Made by a program: the position numbers and the translations under genes
Shown here: positions 7,743-14,946 of the stretch, piece after piece
Numbering within the stretch: position 1 is the stretch's first letter
Layout of the letters: each line of letters starts with the position of its first letter
Notes under the pieces: generated by a model
The model's input: only the letters and a program-made list of their open reading frames with translations
Told to the model about the DNA's origin: nothing
The model's database searches: none
Origin: Bacillota bacterium
GTDB lineage: Bacteria; Bacillota; Clostridia; Oscillospirales; Oscillospiraceae
Length of the DNA: 34,337 nt
Reading direction: 5' to 3'
Assembly: GCA_029225225.1 (NCBI GenBank)
Contig: JAQXWB010000064.1
Span: forward strand, 1 to 34,337

Positions 7743-8150
7743 TAGGGGCGGCTATCAGCCGCCCGCGTGCAGCCACCACCCCTCCCGTGTCATTGCGAGG
7801 CGCTCCGCGCCGTGGCAATCTCATGCAGGAACAACCGATTGCGCACAAATCCCCCCACCATGTCATTGCGAGGCGCTTCGCGCCGTGGCAATCTCATGCA
7901 GGAACAACCGATTGCGTACAAATCCTCCCACCATGTCATTGCGAGGCGCTTCGCGCCGTGGCAATCTCATGCAGGAACAACCGATTGCGTACAACCTCCC
8001 CGCTTGTGTCATTGCGAGGCGCTTCGCGCCGTGGCAATCTCATGCAGGAACAACCGATTGCGTACAAATCCCCCCACCATGTCATTGCGAGGCGCTTCGC
8101 GCCGTGGCAATCTCGTGCAGGAACTTCCCAATGCGTACAAGTCTGTCCCC
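7743..8150. repeat. Tandem array of five 73-bp REP-like repeats
   Basis: After a GGGGCGGCTATCAGCCGCCC module (7745-7764), TGTCATTGCG starts at 7788, 7861, 7934, 8007 and 8080, exactly 73 bp apart each time. Each unit holds a palindrome (ATTGCGAGGCGC...GCGCCGTGGCAAT) and a nearly constant tail ending GCGTACAAATC. The last tail diverges (AACTTCCCAATGCG). Several reading frames pass through the array without stops, which creates false N-terminal extensions of the next gene. Confidence 0.92.
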
Positions 8151-8215
8151 CATACCGCCTGTTGCTTCGTAAATGGCATGTCCTTTTTACCCCCTTCTTC
8201 CAAAGGAGAACTCCC

Positions 8216-8893
8216 ATGTTCCAAACCATTTTCCTCGACCTTGATGACACCCTGCTCGATTTCGGCGCAGCGGAGCGGGTTGCCATCTCAAAAACCTTTC
8301 AGGAGATCGGCATGGATCCGACACCCGCCCTCCTGCGCCGCTATAGTGAGATCAACCAATCCCAGTGGGAGGCGTTTGAGCGCGGCGAAATCACGCGCGA
8401 GACGATCCTAACGCGCCGCTTTGCCCTTCTGTTCGCTGAATTAGGCACGATGCACGATCCCGCCGCCACGGAGGAGCTATACCGCGGCTACCTTGGTGTA
8501 GGCCATTATTTCGTACCCGGCGCGGAGGACTTGCTTGCCTATCTTGCGCCGAAGTATGACCTCTACCTCGCCTCAAACGGTGTCGCTGCCACGCAGTATT
8601 CACGCTTGGAGAGCGCAGACATCGGGCATTATTTCAAGGAGATCTTCATTTCTGAAACAACGGGACACCATAAGCCGGAGCGCGAATATTTCGATTATTG
8701 CTTTGCAAGAATCGATAATTTCGATCCGCAGCGTGCCCTGATGATCGGCGACAGCCTGACGGGTGACATCCTCGGCGGCAAAAACGCGGGGATAAAAACC
8801 TGCTGGTTCAACCCCAAGCACAAACCCCGCCGCCCGGACATCATACCCGACTATGAAGTAGATAACCTGCCCGCTCTGCGTACATTTCTGTAA
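8216..8893 (+). CDS. HAD-superfamily phosphatase, YjjG-like
   Basis: A 225-residue soluble hydrolase that resembles the YjjG/YfnB noncanonical pyrimidine nucleotidases, which remove phosphate from modified nucleoside monophosphates. All four HAD motifs are seen: the DLDDT motif I with nucleophile D8 and acid D10, ASNG motif II (near residue 121), the lysine of GHHKPE motif III (near 151) and IGDSLTGD motif IV (near 180). A helical cap lies between motifs I and II. The ATG at 8216 follows AAAGGAG; longer versions of the frame run into the repeat array and are rejected. The precise substrate is inferred from family resemblance only. Confidence 0.88.
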   Translation: MFQTIFLDLDDTLLDFGAAERVAISKTFQEIGMDPTPALLRRYSEINQSQWEAFERGEITRETILTRRFALLFAELGTMHDPAATEELYRGYLGVGHYFVPGAEDLLAYLAPKYDLYLASNGVAATQYSRLESADIGHYFKEIFISETTGHHKPEREYFDYCFARIDNFDPQRALMIGDSLTGDILGGKNAGIKTCWFNPKHKPRRPDIIPDYEVDNLPALRTFL

Positions 8894-8921
8894 AAATTTT
8901 TAAAAAAATAGCAATTTGCCC

Positions 8922-8949
8922 TTGACTTTTTCAAAAATCTGCATATAAT
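8922..8949 (+). promoter_or_regulatory. Promoter of the tRNA-Gln gene
   Basis: TTGACT (8922-8927), a 16-nt spacer and TATAAT (8944-8949), about 30 nt upstream of the tRNA. Confidence 0.82.
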
Positions 8950-8978
8950 TAAACATGCGTTTCGGCGCAGAACGGCAT

Positions 8979-9052
8979 AGCGGGTTTGTGTAATGGTAGC
9001 ACACCGGACTCTGACTCCGTTTGTGAGGGTTCGAATCCTTCACCCGCTGCCA
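8979..9052 (+). tRNA. tRNA-Gln (anticodon CUG), CCA encoded
   Basis: The 7-bp acceptor stem AGCGGGT pairs with ACCCGCT (9042-9048), followed by the discriminator G and an encoded CCA. The anticodon loop CTCTGAC gives anticodon CTG, which reads CAG. The T arm carries GGTTCGAATCC. The top pair of the anticodon stem (C27-U43) is mismatched. It has its own promoter and terminator. Confidence 0.95.
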
Positions 9053-9059
9053 AAAAGAA

Positions 9060-9090
9060 CCTCGGAACCCCAACGGTTCCGAGGTTTTTT
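9060..9090 (+). terminator. Intrinsic terminator of tRNA-Gln
   Basis: CCTCGGAACC (9060-9069) pairs with GGTTCCGAGG (9075-9084) and is followed by TTTTTT. Confidence 0.95.
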
Positions 9091-9171
9091 GCACCCTTTT
9101 GACCTTATTTTTGCCCTTAACGCCCCATTCTCCCGCCAGACCCTTCCCAAAGGAAGATTCATGCCAACCAC

Positions 9172-9315
9172 CAATTAAAATGTGCAACGCACATTTTAAT
9201 TGCGATACCGTGATTGGTACGAGACGTGTTTTCGCGATGCTTACCTTATCATCGCGAAAATGCAACGCCGGTACGGCGTTGAAAACCGATTGAAATGAAT
9301 ATTTTAATCAGTATC
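9172..9315. repeat. Cluster of four consecutive hairpins
   Basis: No gene lies in 9091-9452. Three perfect stems and one imperfect stem follow each other: 14 bp (9172-9185 with 9189-9202), 11 bp (9229-9239 with 9250-9260), 8 bp (9263-9270 with 9274-9281), and GATTGAAAT with ATTTTAATC (about 9288-9310). Bases 9269-9301 recur with few changes at 17801-17833, and the terminal AATCAGTATCAAAC recurs at about 14795-14808. This suggests fragments of one repeat family. Confidence 0.75.
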
Positions 9316-9452
9316 AAACAACGCTTGAATTTATTTATACTATCACCGTAAACCGGCAAAAAAGCAAGGGAAATTTTCAGAAAGAGATCCGCAGAACCGG
9401 TTCGAATAGAACGAAAATATGGAACTGCGCTTCATTCCCTGCGGGGAAGCTG

Positions 9453-10325
9453 CTATGAAAGAAGCGCTGAAAGAATTTTTCCAATGTCCGCATCCAAACA
9501 GACGGAACGCGCTGCGATTTCCTTTGGCGCGTATGCCTGTCCGAGGTTTACACAGGCATAGACAGCGTCCGGATTTTCCAGCGTTTCTTTCCGGAACGGA
9601 TATTTGATAATGACGGGAGTATTGTTTCCCACGCCAAGCTCCAAATACAGAACCTTCCCATGCTTGTGTTGCCGTACAAACGCTGCATACCGGCTTCGGG
9701 CGGCGTACCAGCCCTCGTCCTGAACAAAGGTATCATCACATCGGAGGTTCATGGTCATGGGTGCGCCGCATACAGGGCACAGGGGAATCAGCGCTGACGG
9801 GATTTTCATATTTCGTTGTTGGGCGATCATCTGTCGAACAGGATCCTCGTTATCATAGGTCTTGTTATGGCAGGCTTTGGAACATTGCCACAGACCGTAA
9901 TCGCCTTGCGTATAAAACAGCCGCTGCTTATCAAAACCCGTTCGTTGGAATTGATGATCCACATTTGTGGTCAACACAAAATAGTCTTTGTCCTTTACCA
10001 AGGTCAGCAGCTCCCGATAGGCCGGAAGTGGTGCGTCCAAATAGCGGTTATACAGAATCTGACGGCTCCACCACGCCCAGTATTCTTCCAATGTGTCATA
10101 GGGATAAAAACCGCCGGAATACATATCTGTGATCCCGTACTTTTGATGAAAGTCCGAAAAGTACCGTTCAAAACGTTCTCCGCCATAAGTCAGTCCTGCG
10201 GAGGCAGACAGCCCCGCACCGGCACCGATTAGAACAGCCTCTGCACTGTCCAGCGCCTGCCTCAGCCTTTCAATCTGCACAGAGCAGTTTTCTATATATT
10301 CTTTCGTCCTGTTCTTTGAAAACAT
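9453..10325 (-). CDS. Class-M sirtuin (SirTM), NAD-dependent ADP-ribosyltransferase-like
   Basis: A 290-residue sirtuin-fold protein. The NAD-binding GAGAGLSASAGLTYGG is at 34-49 and TTNVDH at 119-124. Where ordinary sirtuins carry the catalytic HG, this protein has TQGDYG with Q140, as in the macrodomain-linked SirTM class. A zinc ribbon is formed by C148, C152, C183 and C186. SirTMs studied in Staphylococcus and Streptococcus mono-ADP-ribosylate a lipoylated carrier (GcvH-L) rather than deacetylating proteins. The gene overlaps the macrodomain gene by 56 nt; ATG 10325 has its own GAGGTGA site (10332-10338), supporting this start. No GcvH-L or lipoate ligase gene is in the window, so the target is unknown. 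Confidence 0.88.
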   Translation of the reverse strand: MFSKNRTKEYIENCSVQIERLRQALDSAEAVLIGAGAGLSASAGLTYGGERFERYFSDFHQKYGITDMYSGGFYPYDTLEEYWAWWSRQILYNRYLDAPLPAYRELLTLVKDKDYFVLTTNVDHQFQRTGFDKQRLFYTQGDYGLWQCSKACHNKTYDNEDPVRQMIAQQRNMKIPSALIPLCPVCGAPMTMNLRCDDTFVQDEGWYAARSRYAAFVRQHKHGKVLYLELGVGNNTPVIIKYPFRKETLENPDAVYACVNLGQAYAPKEIAARSVCLDADIGKILSALLS

Positions 10326-11046
10326 TGAATATCACCTCGATCTTACTTCCGGTTTCTGCCTTGTATTCCTGCACCGTGCCAACGGCAATCTCTGCCGCCT
10401 TGTCATTGGGGAACATAAATACACCGGTGGAAATGCAGCAGAACGCAATACTACCCACGCCGTTTTTATCTGCCAGTTCCAGACAGGAACGGTAGCAGGA
10501 TTGCAAAAGCGCACAGTGCTGTCGGGTCAGTTCTCCCTGCACGATGGGGCCTACCGTGTGAATCACATAATCACAGGGAAGATTGTAGGCGGGGGTGATT
10601 TTCGCCCGTCCGGCAGGCTCCTCATAGCCCTGCTGTTCCATGATCTCGGCGCACTTCAAACGAAGCTGCACACCGGCATAGGTGTGGATGCAGTTATCAA
10701 TACAGTTGTGACAGGGTTGGTAGCAGCCGGTCATGCCGCTGTTGGCTGCATTGACGATAGCCCCACATTCCAGCGTGGTGATATCTCCCCGCCGGAGATA
10801 GATCCCATCTTGCACCGGAGACAGTTCTGACAGTCGGGTAATCTTCTTTGCTGCCAGCTCCTCTTGCAGATAGGCGTCCTGCACCTCCAGAAATCTCCGG
10901 CTGATGTCTGCCGGACGGCGAACATTGATTAGGGAGCGCAGCAGGATTTTTTGACGGTCGGCATCTGCCGGAATCTCCCGGCGGCAAAAAGAACCCTCTC
11001 GAAACAATTCCTCAATTAAATATCTTCTTCGTTCTTCCTGATTCAT
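10270..11046 (-). CDS. Zinc-dependent macrodomain, protein ADP-ribose hydrolase
   Basis: A 258-residue protein with a helical N-terminal segment (1-75) and a macrodomain (about 80-258). The ADP-ribose loop VNAANSGMTGCYQPCHNC includes the H-x-C pair H113/C115 characteristic of zinc macrodomains, followed by CIDNCIHTYAG. A second substrate loop appears as STGVFMFPNDKAAEIA (near 213). Zinc macrodomains remove the ADP-ribose that the partner SirTM adds, so the overlapping gene pair forms a writer/eraser module. It lies downstream of the PPOX flavoprotein gene (74-nt gap) and upstream of the SirTM gene. Its Shine-Dalgarno (GGGGG) is weak, which may mean coupling to the upstream gene. Confidence 0.88.
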   Translation of the reverse strand: MNQEERRRYLIEELFREGSFCRREIPADADRQKILLRSLINVRRPADISRRFLEVQDAYLQEELAAKKITRLSELSPVQDGIYLRRGDITTLECGAIVNAANSGMTGCYQPCHNCIDNCIHTYAGVQLRLKCAEIMEQQGYEEPAGRAKITPAYNLPCDYVIHTVGPIVQGELTRQHCALLQSCYRSCLELADKNGVGSIAFCCISTGVFMFPNDKAAEIAVGTVQEYKAETGSKIEVIFNVFKEQDERIYRKLLCAD

Positions 11047-11120
11047 GGCATTACCCCCGTTTCACAATGGATCCATACCGTCGGCTGCGGGATTCCACCG
11101 CATCAGCGTTTCCGCTCCTC

Positions 11121-11516
11121 TTAGAACTCGTAAGGAGGATTGCCGGAGAAGTCTGCGATCACACCGTGAGGATCTTCCAGATAGAACACTTCAAAGATGG
11201 GATTGTCGGCGGTTTGGTACTGACCCTTGACAATCGGATTGTTCATGCAGCCTTCCTTCACTGCCATGTTGTTCTCGAACACCGCCTTGCCGTGCAGACG
11301 AATCCATGCGTAGCTGGGGCTGGAGACGGACACCTCCACATAGGGATTGGTCTGCATATCCCGATAGACATCCTTGGTGTTGTTGGTGCAGAACCAGAGC
11401 TTGCCGTCCTGCTCGAAGCAGAACATGAAGGGACGGCACTTGGCATTACCGTCACGGCCAACGGTGGCGAGATACTGAACAGGGTTTTCCTGCAAGAATG
11501 CAACGACTTTTTTCAT
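11121..11516 (-). CDS. Pyridoxamine-phosphate-oxidase-fold flavoprotein (PPOX family)
   Basis: A 131-residue small split-barrel protein of the FMN-binding PPOX-like family: QYLATVGRDGNAKCRPF (near 14) and LWFCTNNTKDVYRDMQTNP (near 39), followed by the PYVEVSVSSPSYAWIRLHG strands. These proteins usually bind FMN or F420 and reduce small molecules; the substrate is not predictable. The start at 11516 follows a GGAGG site. It is the first gene of a likely operon with the macrodomain and SirTM genes, divergent from an HxlR regulator, which suggests redox or electrophile-stress control. Confidence 0.85.
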   Translation of the reverse strand: MKKVVAFLQENPVQYLATVGRDGNAKCRPFMFCFEQDGKLWFCTNNTKDVYRDMQTNPYVEVSVSSPSYAWIRLHGKAVFENNMAVKEGCMNNPIVKGQYQTADNPIFEVFYLEDPHGVIADFSGNPPYEF

Positions 11517-11554
11517 GATAATTACCTCCGGAACGTATTTTGTTTTCGGAAAGG

Positions 11555-11583
11555 TTGCTTTTTCCTTTCGCTGATATTATAAT
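11555..11583 (+). promoter_or_regulatory. Promoter of the hxlR-type gene, overlapping a divergent -10
   Basis: On the plus strand TTGCTT (11555-11560) and TATAAT (11578-11583) are spaced by 17 nt. On the minus strand TATAAT can be read at 11576-11581, so the two divergent promoters may share their -10 bases. Confidence 0.6.
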
Positions 11584-11611
11584 AACGCCGTAGAGCCAAT
11601 TCGTAAAGTAA

Positions 11612-11625
11612 GCACAATATTGTGC
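11612..11625. promoter_or_regulatory. GCACAATATTGTGC palindrome, candidate HxlR operator
   Basis: A perfect 14-bp palindrome between the divergent PPOX and hxlR-type genes, downstream of the hxlR -10 and upstream of the minus-strand -10. Position and symmetry suit binding by a winged-helix dimer. Confidence 0.6.
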
Positions 11626-11661
11626 CGTAGTTACCAAAAGGAAACCATTGGAGGAAATCAC

Positions 11662-12009
11662 ATGGAAGAGAGCAAAAGAATGGAAGCAACGCCGACAAAA
11701 GCTTTACCTGCCTGTCCGGTGGAAACCACCCTCATGCTGATTGGTGACAAGTGGAAGGTACTGATCCTGCGAGACCTGATGCCCGGGACCAAACGCTTTG
11801 GGGAATTAAAGAAATCCATCGGCCATGTTTCGCAAAAGGTCTTGACGGCGCAGCTTCGAGATATGGAAGCAAGCGGGCTGTTAAGCCGCAGGGTCTATGC
11901 AGAGGTACCGCCCCGTGTGGAGTATACATTGACGGAACTGGGCTACAGCCTAAAGCCGGTACTGGATGCCCTTTGGAATTGGGGAGAAGAATATAAGGCC
12001 AAGCAGTGA
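11662..12009 (+). CDS. HxlR/MarR-like winged-helix regulator
   Basis: A 115-residue HxlR-family DNA-binding protein: CPVETTLMLIGDKWKVLILR (18-37), the recognition region FGELKKSIGHVSQKVLTAQL (50-69) and the wing RRVYAEVPPRVEYTLTELG (78-96). Family members bind inverted repeats as dimers and often sense reactive species through an N-terminal cysteine; C18 occupies that place. The ATG at 11662 follows TTGGAGGA. It is divergent from the PPOX/macrodomain/SirTM genes and is the obvious candidate regulator of them. Confidence 0.92.
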   Translation: MEESKRMEATPTKALPACPVETTLMLIGDKWKVLILRDLMPGTKRFGELKKSIGHVSQKVLTAQLRDMEASGLLSRRVYAEVPPRVEYTLTELGYSLKPVLDALWNWGEEYKAKQ

Positions 12010-12040
12010 TTTTTCAAGCAATTTTTATTCCGCGAAGCAA

Positions 12041-12084
12041 GAAAGGCACCGAACCGGAAGCATCCTTCCGTTTCAGTGCCTTTC
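12041..12084. terminator. Long hairpin after the hxlR-type gene
   Basis: Two 20-nt arms (12041-12060 and 12065-12084) pair at 18 of 20 positions around a 4-nt loop. T runs are short on both sides, so a bidirectional terminator is likely but not certain. Confidence 0.6.
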
Positions 12085-12183
12085 TCCTGTTATATGCTTT
12101 CGAGGGATTCGGTTTTCCTTATGGAACCCCGGGTTTTCCGCCGCTTGGCATGCAACGCACACTATTTTTTCATCGAGCGCTTC

Positions 12184-12654
12184 TCAAAGAGAATATACTT
12201 TCGTTTTTCGGGCATCGTGCTTGGCAATATACTCGATGACATCCGGCGGCGTAATTTTTCGATTTGCAAACTGGACATGCGATTTCGCATAGTTGCCGGT
12301 TGCAAAGTTTATCTTGATTGTGCTCTCGTGATAGAGCGTGATTCGGCTTTCGTGGTAATCAAAGCACCAGTCGGAAAGGTCTGTTGTGATGATGACCGAC
12401 TGATGCAGAAAACGGCACCGGAAATTGTGCTCGGCACATTGTTTCATAATGGAATCTCTTAAAGCTTCCTCTTGCTGCCTTCTGCGGAGCTCGGCGGCTG
12501 CTTTTTTGGTCAATACACGGGTATGCTCTGTTTCCTCTCCACAGGAAGCGCATGCAAACAGAAAAACATCCCCGATCTCCGGAAACGGCTCTGCGCGGAA
12601 AGCAAGCTGCCGCCGGATGCCGCATTGCGAACACACACACTCATAATGCCGCAT
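12184..12654 (-). CDS. Hypothetical protein with N-terminal zinc ribbon
   Basis: A 156-residue protein not matched to a named family. The N-terminus has two CxxC pairs (C7/C10 and C35/C38) that would form a zinc ribbon. A charged helix follows (about 50-75, KKAAAELRRRQQEEALRDS), and the rest is mixed alpha/beta. The ATG at 12654 follows AAAGGAGCG. It begins 46 nt after the SWIM-domain gene on the same strand and is probably cotranscribed with it. Function unknown. Confidence 0.7.
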   Translation of the reverse strand: MRHYECVCSQCGIRRQLAFRAEPFPEIGDVFLFACASCGEETEHTRVLTKKAAAELRRRQQEEALRDSIMKQCAEHNFRCRFLHQSVIITTDLSDWCFDYHESRITLYHESTIKINFATGNYAKSHVQFANRKITPPDVIEYIAKHDARKTKVYSL

Positions 12655-12700
12655 TTGACATCGCTCCTTTCATACTGTACGTCAATGCGTTCTCCCTGTA

Positions 12701-13516
12701 TCAAAGTGTGAAACAGCCGCTTTCCTTGCCGGTGATGGCGAAGGAGAACAGCGTGCTCATGCTTACCGCGGCGAAGCAGCCGGTACGGGCGTACTCTGCG
12801 GCGTATTGCTTTTCGATCAGCTCCAGCGTTTCCCGGAGCTGCAGCATGGCGGCGAATTCGTGCTTGCAGTTGTAGCTACAGAAGCAGGAGCAGATGAGGT
12901 TGCTGATCTCGCCGTCGCGGTATGCAAACTCTACCTCGTAGGCATCGCCGCCTTCTACGATGGCATAGCCCTTGGTACCGTCCATGCTGATGTACCGCAC
13001 GCGATTTTCCGCGTAGTAGTTTTGACCGCGCTCTGCAATGGCTGCGCTCACATGCATTCCCTTAAGGTCATCCAAACGGAAGGAGGTATCGTCGCTGCCG
13101 CTGGCAAATTCCTCATCCTCCTTTGCCGGTGCCTTGAACCATGTGACGACCTTGCTTGCAGGCAGCGCTGCTCGGTCGAAGGTAACAAAGTGACTGCCAG
13201 CCATGAAAAATTGCCCATGAACGGTAGTATCCGCCACGGCAAGCACGCGCTTGTAGTCGGACAGCTTGATCTTAAAATTGTAGTTGACCTCTACCACGCG
13301 GCCGCGCTGACCTTCCAGCTTGCCGTCCACATAGACCATGTCGCCGACATGCAGGTCAAACCGGTCGTTGTAGTATGTAAGCGCCGCATTGCGCCCGGCG
13401 AATTGCACCTGCACCACCGATTTGCGCGGAACGGCCGCTTGCTGCGGTACTGTGTATGCAGCTTCCACCGACTTGTTTTCGGGACGCTCTGCCGAAAAAC
13501 CAATTTTGAATGCCAT
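12701..13516 (-). CDS. SWIM zinc-finger protein
   Basis: A 271-residue protein. The N-terminal part (about 33-95) is beta-rich with a KOW-like stretch (HVGDMVYVDGKLEGQRGRVV). The C-terminal part has a SWIM zinc finger: C209-x-C211 and C217-x-H219 in CSCFCSYNCKH, followed by an amphipathic helix. SWIM domains bind DNA or proteins; no specific role can be given. Its leader (13517-13715) is duplicated at 16970-17105, and a deleted copy of the gene lies at 16234-16295. The start codon is conserved in that remnant, which supports the chosen start. Confidence 0.85.
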   Translation of the reverse strand: MAFKIGFSAERPENKSVEAAYTVPQQAAVPRKSVVQVQFAGRNAALTYYNDRFDLHVGDMVYVDGKLEGQRGRVVEVNYNFKIKLSDYKRVLAVADTTVHGQFFMAGSHFVTFDRAALPASKVVTWFKAPAKEDEEFASGSDDTSFRLDDLKGMHVSAAIAERGQNYYAENRVRYISMDGTKGYAIVEGGDAYEVEFAYRDGEISNLICSCFCSYNCKHEFAAMLQLRETLELIEKQYAAEYARTGCFAAVSMSTLFSFAITGKESGCFTL

Positions 13517-13584
13517 TTTGATCCCCTGTCCTTTCTTATTTTAGCGGTTCCGCTAGTACGAATACGGGCAACGACCCGCATAGA

Positions 13585-13715
13585 GCCGTTTCTGTTTCCT
13601 TCTGATCCTATTCTACAACATCATGTGTCCAATAAATCGGACTATATTTAAATTATTTGGTGCGTTGCAAAAATTTTTAACATTCCGAAGCCATATTGTT
13701 CTGCATCGCATGAAA
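13585..13715. repeat. Duplicated leader segment, copy 1
   Basis: About 130 bp nearly identical to 16970-17105. Both copies contain an AT-rich stretch and the inverted repeat GTCCAATAAATCGGAC. Here it provides the upstream region of the SWIM gene on the minus strand. Its far edge coincides with the broken 5' end of the HNH gene. Confidence 0.85.
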
Positions 13716-13722
13716 AGATTCT

Positions 13723-14226
13723 ATGGCGGCGCATAAATCGGATTCGGACGCAGATGAATTATGGCAGTATTTCCAAGATGTAATTCATTGGGTACAGAAG
13801 ATATTCCCGCAGTATTATCCCGATATGAAGGGCTTAGACTGGTGCCACCTTTATAATACTTACCACACGAACACCTACAACGCCTCCGCAATGAAATCCG
13901 AGGTCAAAAGACTGCACGAGGACGAAGATGTGCAAAAGCCGAAAGGAATTTACGAATTTCTGCTTTGCAGGGACAGCGACCCGTTCGCCGGCAGACTGCT
14001 CAATTTGCGGGCGTTTGATAAAAGGGATAAGCTGGCGGCATATAGCAGACAGAACGGCATTTGCCCCATTTGCGGACAGCACTTTGAATATGACGAGATG
14101 GAAGGCGATCATATCAAGCCTTGGAGCAAAGGCGGCCATACAACGCCGGATAATTGCCAAATGCTCTGTAAAGATTGCAACGGAAAGAAAACGGATCAGT
14201 ATGCTTTGCCCTTTGGACCTGTCTGA
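13723..14226 (+). pseudogene. C-terminal remnant of a DUF262/HNH endonuclease
   Basis: A 167-codon frame that ends with a clear HNH domain: CPICG (near 117), GDHIKPWSKGGHTTPDNC (near 132) and CKDCN. The upstream part (ELWQYFQDVIHWVQKIFP, MKGLDWCHLYNTYH) resembles the region that joins DUF262 to HNH in larger nucleases of the GmrSD type. The DUF262 half, which would hold the NTP-hydrolysing DGQQR motif, is missing. There is no ribosome binding site before the first ATG, and the frame begins right at the edge of the duplicated segment. It is best read as a truncated defence-type nuclease gene. Confidence 0.75.
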
Positions 14227-14286
14227 AGGTCATTTTTCCGAATGATATCGTAAAAAACGGTGTGAGCGGCTTGAAAAACAAAAAAT

Positions 14287-14328
14287 TTGCGAACCCAGAC
14301 CTAAAAACCGGGTTCGCAACTTTTTTTT
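14287..14328 (+). terminator. Intrinsic terminator after the HNH remnant
   Basis: TTGCGAACCC (14287-14296) pairs with GGGTTCGCAA (14310-14319), followed by eight T bases (14321-14328). Confidence 0.9.
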
Positions 14329-14375
14329 CACGATTTTCCGCGCTTCGGAGTGTATGATGCACTTGTAAGCGATGA

Positions 14376-14582
14376 CGGGCGTGTCGTCTGCCCAAGATTG
14401 TGTTCTGGAATGTCCGGAGCCGCAGCACGCAGCAGCCTGTAACCCTGAATGAGCAGGGGGTTGCCCTGATCAGTGGCTGCACACCCAGAATCTTTCATAT
14501 GATCTCTGATGGCGTGCTGTCTCCTCTGGGCTACATGCTGGAGATCCTTGGTGCAGAGCGTTACGCAAGAATTGCGGCATAG
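14376..14582 (+). pseudogene. C-terminal fragment of a VWA-type (TROVE/DUF2828-like) protein
   Basis: An open stretch of 68 codons ending in TAG. It contains PKIVFWNVRSRS, then QGVALISGCTPRIF and LEILGAERYARIAA. This pattern resembles the end of the von Willebrand A-like domain in TROVE or DUF2828 proteins. The frame is closed just upstream (TGA 14373-14375), there is no start signal, and the rest of the gene is absent. The family call is from memory of the motif and is tentative. Confidence 0.45.
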
Positions 14583-14946
14583 GATTGGCACATACTGCTT
14601 GGTGTCGGGCGATTGCAGCCCCTGAACACCCCGGAATTCCCCACCGGCGAAGCCTATGCAGGAGTTCCGGTACTCGAAAGCGGTTGTCAGCGAAATGTAC
14701 GCCGGTGATCGCTTTCGGGTTGCGCAGTTTTGCAAGGGGCGGAGAGAACGCAGAGAAGTTGTAATACTGATTCTTGATTAAAGAATTGAATTAAGAATCA
14801 GTATCAAACGCGCCCCGTCTGCTTTTGTCTTTTCCGCTTGACAGGATGCGCAATGCGGGGTAAACTATGCGCAGTAGAGGTGCTTTTTCCAATCGCCGTG
14901 GGCGATGAAAAGCTGCAAGACATTGGCAACAGAAGTGGATACCAAC
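14583..14946. other. Non-coding stretch with one inverted repeat
   Basis: No gene is supported. ATACTGATTCTT (14764-14775) and AAGAATCAGTAT (14793-14804) form a perfect 12-bp inverted repeat. The sequence following it shares AATCAGTATCAAAC with the hairpin cluster near 9303. Confidence 0.6.

Noticed and set aside
7788-8125. Regularly spaced repeats that could be mistaken for a CRISPR array
   Set aside because: The sequences between the palindromes are nearly identical rather than unique spacers, the period is 73 bp with 30-odd-base palindromes, and there are no cas genes.
7468-8411. Overlapping frames through the 73-bp array, including an N-terminal extension of the HAD protein
   Set aside because: The repeats simply lack stops; the HAD gene has its own AAAGGAG site and starts at the motif I region.
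8979-9052. tRNA-Gln as an active integration site with a duplicated 3' end
   Set aside because: No second copy of the tRNA 3' end and no integrase were seen in the window.
9419-9607. Plus-strand frame beginning MELRFIPCGEAAMKEALKEF
   Set aside because: It looks protein-like at first, but there is no ribosome binding site and most of it is antisense to the conserved C-terminus of the SirTM gene.
14328-14735. A 135-codon minus-strand frame between the HNH and XRE remnants
   Set aside because: It is antisense to the VWA-like fragment, has no ribosome binding site and shows no domain.
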